A DNA stretch of 6,881 bases from Clostridiales bacterium. GTDB lineage: Bacteria; Bacillota; Sulfobacillia; UBA995. How positions within the stretch are numbered: the first letter of the stretch is position 1; each line of letters starts with the position of its first letter. This document shows, piece by piece, positions 4,923 to 6,881 of this stretch. The notes under the pieces are model-generated. The model was not told the DNA's origin, searched no databases, and saw only the letters and a list, made by a program, of their open reading frames with translations. The stretch is taken from positions 1 to 6,881 of the forward strand of contig DOZU01000194.1 in the NCBI GenBank assembly GCA_003517845.1, written 5' to 3'. Both the position numbers and the translations under genes were made by a program.

Positions 4923-6373
4923 TTATCGACAATGCGCTTTTCTTTGAGTTCCGTCTCCATGCCCAGTCGGCTGAGCATCTCCGGCATGGCGGTCAGCAAG
5001 ATGTCCGTGGGCGCAACCTCCGTCTCGCGCAAGACCCGCTCGCGCAGGTCCGCCTTGAGCGACTCCACGTTGACTTCCGGCCTTGGGACCACTCGCAGGT
5101 AAATCTCATCGAGGTCATAGGGGTCGTCATTGCGCTTTCGGAGTTCCACTTGCCATTCCAGCAGGTCGGGATGACCCATCAGTAGCGGGAAGAAGTTGTT
5201 CAGGTTCACGAGCGTCCCTTTGATCTTGGTGAGGGCGAACTCTCTGAACTCGGAACGTCGCTGGATATTGGCGCTTATGCGGGGGACGGTGCGGCCGCAG
5301 TTGGGGCAAGGACGGTAGGTGATGCCGCCGGCGGCGATGTCTCCCGTCCGGTAACGCAAGACGCAGGTTCCCCGCCAGTCAAGGGCGGTGTAGACGATCT
5401 CCCCGCTCTCTCCTTCGCCCACCGGTCTGCCGGTGTCAGGGTCCACGGCCTCGATGATTTCCAGGTCGGGGTAGGTGTGATAGCCGTGGGACTCTTCCGC
5501 CGGGCACTCGGCCCAGGCGAGGCGGCTCTCGGTACAGGCATAGGTAGCCAGCACATTGACGTGCCCCGCCCCCAGCTTGCCGAGGGCTTCGCGGACCTTC
5601 TCCTTCAGCCCCGGCGGCACGCGTTCCCCCCCGAAGAGCACGAGTCGCACATGGCGGAAGTCCCTTCCCTGGCGCACTGCTTCCCGGAGGAAGAAGTAAG
5701 CGTAGCCGGGTATGAATACCAGCACGGTCGCGCCCAAGGTCTCCACCGCGTCCATCAGGTTCGGGGTGCCCATGATCTTGCCGCCGCCCGAATGCAGGAC
5801 CAGGCTGCCCTGGGCCTCGGCCGCGAAATAGGTCTGCCAGAAGGCGAGGTGGGGCGCATAGGGGAAAGCATTGACCACCCTATCTTGCGGTTGCAGACCG
5901 AACACATTGAGCAGCCGATAGCCGCCTTCGCGGATGAACCCGAGATCGCGGGCCGAATACACGAAGGGGGTGGGACGGGCGGTGCGTCCGGTCGTGAAGT
6001 GAATGTGTACCGGGCGGTACTCCGCCACCCTTTCCGCCACCACCGTCTTGCCGGCGTACATCGACAGCTTGGCCAGATGCCCGTAACGCTCGGTCACCGT
6101 CTCGTCGGGTCGGACCACGAAGTCTTTGTGGCGCTCGGGTTCCTGGTCGGTCGGCGCGACGTCCTCCTTGAAGGTAAAGGGTAGTTTGGCCAGATCGTCC
6201 ACGGTCTGGATGGAGTAGGGGTCGATGTCGTGCTGGCGGAATATGCGCTGGTAGTAGGGACTATAGGGGTAGATCTGCGTGCGGATGAAAGCGCGAAGCT
6301 TGCGATCCTGCATATTCCGGATCCGATCCGCCGGCATGCGGCATAGTGCCTGCCAGTTCTCCAAGCGGTTCAC
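4907..6373 (-). CDS. Phenylacetate-CoA ligase-like (PaaK/CapK group) adenylate-forming enzyme (paralogue A)
   Basis: A 488-residue protein of the PaaK-like group, slightly longer than classical PaaK. Seen in order: IRNMQDRKLR (18-27) and LAKLPFTFKEDV (61-72) of the N-terminal part; a phosphate loop TTGRTARPTP (127-136) followed by FVYSARDL; NAFPYAPHLAFWQ (168-180); YACTESRLAWAEC (278-290), the aromatic-x-x-TE ATP site; YHTYPDLEIIEAVDP (298-312); RYRTGD (340-345), whose Asp should bind ribose; a CPNCGRTVPRI segment (356-366); the hinge-type ALTKIKGTLVN (380-390); and a C-terminal ELKEKRIVDNRP (475-486) with candidate catalytic lysines. It probably makes acyl-AMP and then acyl-CoA, but the acid is unknown. 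The phosphate loop has Arg where Lys is usual. The GTG at 6373 is the outer start; TTG at 6364 with GGGG 8 bases upstream is another candidate. It sits between a sodium symporter gene and its own paralogue on the same strand. Confidence 0.88.
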   Translation of the reverse strand: MNRLENWQALCRMPADRIRNMQDRKLRAFIRTQIYPYSPYYQRIFRQHDIDPYSIQTVDDLAKLPFTFKEDVAPTDQEPERHKDFVVRPDETVTERYGHLAKLSMYAGKTVVAERVAEYRPVHIHFTTGRTARPTPFVYSARDLGFIREGGYRLLNVFGLQPQDRVVNAFPYAPHLAFWQTYFAAEAQGSLVLHSGGGKIMGTPNLMDAVETLGATVLVFIPGYAYFFLREAVRQGRDFRHVRLVLFGGERVPPGLKEKVREALGKLGAGHVNVLATYACTESRLAWAECPAEESHGYHTYPDLEIIEAVDPDTGRPVGEGESGEIVYTALDWRGTCVLRYRTGDIAAGGITYRPCPNCGRTVPRISANIQRRSEFREFALTKIKGTLVNLNNFFPLLMGHPDLLEWQVELRKRNDDPYDLDEIYLRVVPRPEVNVESLKADLRERVLRETEVAPTDILLTAMPEMLSRLGMETELKEKRIVDNRPRV

Positions 6374-6381
6374 CCCATCAT
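6370..6381 (-). other. Three-codon open frame (Met-Met-Gly-stop) overlapping the paralogue A start
   Basis: The minus strand reads ATG ATG GGG TGA at 6381-6370. Its TGA overlaps the GTG start of the PaaK-like gene as GTGA. It has no ribosome binding site of its own, because a C-run lies upstream. It may be chance, or it may mean that the GTG is not the true start. It is listed because it bears on start selection. Confidence 0.2.
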
Positions 6382-6383
6382 GG

Positions 6384-6412
6384 GGGGGCGGACCGCCGTT
6401 CGGCCCGCCCCC
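6384..6412 (-). promoter_or_regulatory. GC-rich hairpin between the symporter and PaaK-like genes
   Basis: GGGGGCGG (6384-6391) pairs perfectly with CCGCCCCC (6405-6412). After a single mismatch the stem continues with CCG (6393-6395) against CGG (6401-6403), closing a 5-base loop. It fills most of the 58-base gap between the symporter stop and the next start. No T-run follows on the minus strand, so a processing, mRNA-stabilising or attenuation role is as likely as termination. Confidence 0.5.
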
Positions 6413-6431
6413 GCGCGAGATCAGTCGCCCG

Positions 6432-6881
6432 TTACTTGGGAAATACCCCGTACAAGGTGAAAACCGACAGCGCGATCAACGCCGAGAAGGCGACGACGAG
6501 GATCGGGAAGGCCTTGCCCTGGTAACGCTCCTCGCGGTAGTCAGGCCAGCCGTGCATGGTGTCTACCTGCTGGCGGGCCGCCAAGGGCGGCGCCGGGGGC
6601 AGCCAGGATACGACAACCATCGTGGCAAAGGAAAGGGGCACCGACCAGGACATGAGCTTGACCCATCCCATCGGGCCGTAGAGGAACCGGGATATGGCCG
6701 TGGCGGGCATTCCCAGGACCTCGATGACCACGTACGGGATGAAGCTGGCCAGGAAACCCAGGATCATGGCGGCCGCCGCCCCTTCCCGGGTGGCCCGCTT
6801 CCACCAGATGCCCAGCACGATGGGCACGCCCAGACTGGCGGCGGCGATGCCGAAGGCCCACATGATCGTCACCAGGATGAA
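6432..6881 (-). CDS. Sodium:solute symporter (SSS family), C-terminal part (cut by right window edge)
   Basis: Inner-membrane transporter that would use a sodium or proton gradient to import a solute. The last 149 residues are visible and the frame is open to the window edge; the GTG at 6872 is internal, since conserved-looking sequence precedes it. Four hydrophobic segments can be seen, counting from the edge: about 1-26 (ending VPIVLGIWW), then the GAAAAMILGFLASFIPYVV region, then SWSVPLSFATMVVVSW, and finally FPILVVAFSALIALSVFTLY. GIWWKRATREGAAAAMILGF is the typical loop-and-helix pattern of this family (W-K-R-x-T-x-x-G-A). A polar stretch with DTMHGWPDYREERYQGK precedes the last helix. 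The family includes acetate, pyruvate, proline and pantothenate carriers. A carboxylate substrate is inferred from the two downstream PaaK-like genes. The stop is followed after 58 bases by the first of them, so co-transcription is likely. Confidence 0.85.
   Translation of the reverse strand, partial: FILVTIMWAFGIAAASLGVPIVLGIWWKRATREGAAAAMILGFLASFIPYVVIEVLGMPATAISRFLYGPMGWVKLMSWSVPLSFATMVVVSWLPPAPPLAARQQVDTMHGWPDYREERYQGKAFPILVVAFSALIALSVFTLYGVFPK

Noticed and set aside
5477..6184. Plus-strand 235-codon frame opposite PaaK-like A
   Set aside because: Antisense shadow of a well-supported coding region, with no domain of its own.
1..6881. CRISPR array, tRNA, rRNA, insertion sequence, phage or defence genes
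   Set aside because: Read through for regularly spaced repeats, terminal inverted repeats and the relevant motifs; none found.

Overview
The window is about 6.9 kb of high-GC DNA, packed with genes and with no gene-free stretch over 300 bases. Several features suggest a GC-rich member of the Firmicutes (Bacillota). A cysteine desulfurase overlaps thiI, as in the nifZ-thiI pair of Bacillus. A DUF421/YetF membrane protein is present. GTG and TTG starts are used, some behind purine-rich ribosome binding sites. This placement is an inference from gene content; no marker gene fixes the genus.

Layout, left to right. (1) Positions 1-1829, minus strand: a NifS/NifZ-type cysteine desulfurase followed, with an ATGA overlap, by the first 202 codons of thiI, which runs off the left edge. 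The desulfurase would mobilise cysteine sulfur as a persulfide, and ThiI would use it for 4-thiouridine in tRNA and possibly for thiamin thiazole. A good sigma-A-like promoter lies just upstream, reading leftward. (2) Positions 1975-3457, plus strand: a YetF/DUF421 membrane protein, then a stand-alone HD-GYP protein with an intact metal site, probably a cyclic-di-GMP phosphodiesterase. (3) Positions 3445-3518: a short interspersed palindromic repeat, present as one half copy plus one full hairpin. It supplies the stop codon of the HD-GYP gene and sits between convergent genes. (4) Positions 3545-6881, minus strand: an apparent operon, read right to left, of the C-terminal part of a sodium:solute symporter (cut by the right edge) and two tandem paralogous PaaK-like adenylate-forming proteins.

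The right-hand operon is the least conventional part. A carboxylate-type symporter next to acyl-adenylate enzymes suggests uptake and activation of an organic acid, but the substrate cannot be read from the sequence. The upstream paralogue (488 aa) keeps most ligase landmarks. The downstream one (444 aa) has lost the hinge-region lysine motif, the C-terminal lysines and the basic residue of the phosphate loop. It looks like a degenerate partner or a pseudoenzyme. No CRISPR array, tRNA, rRNA, insertion sequence or phage gene was seen, and I find no clearly new defence or mobile system.
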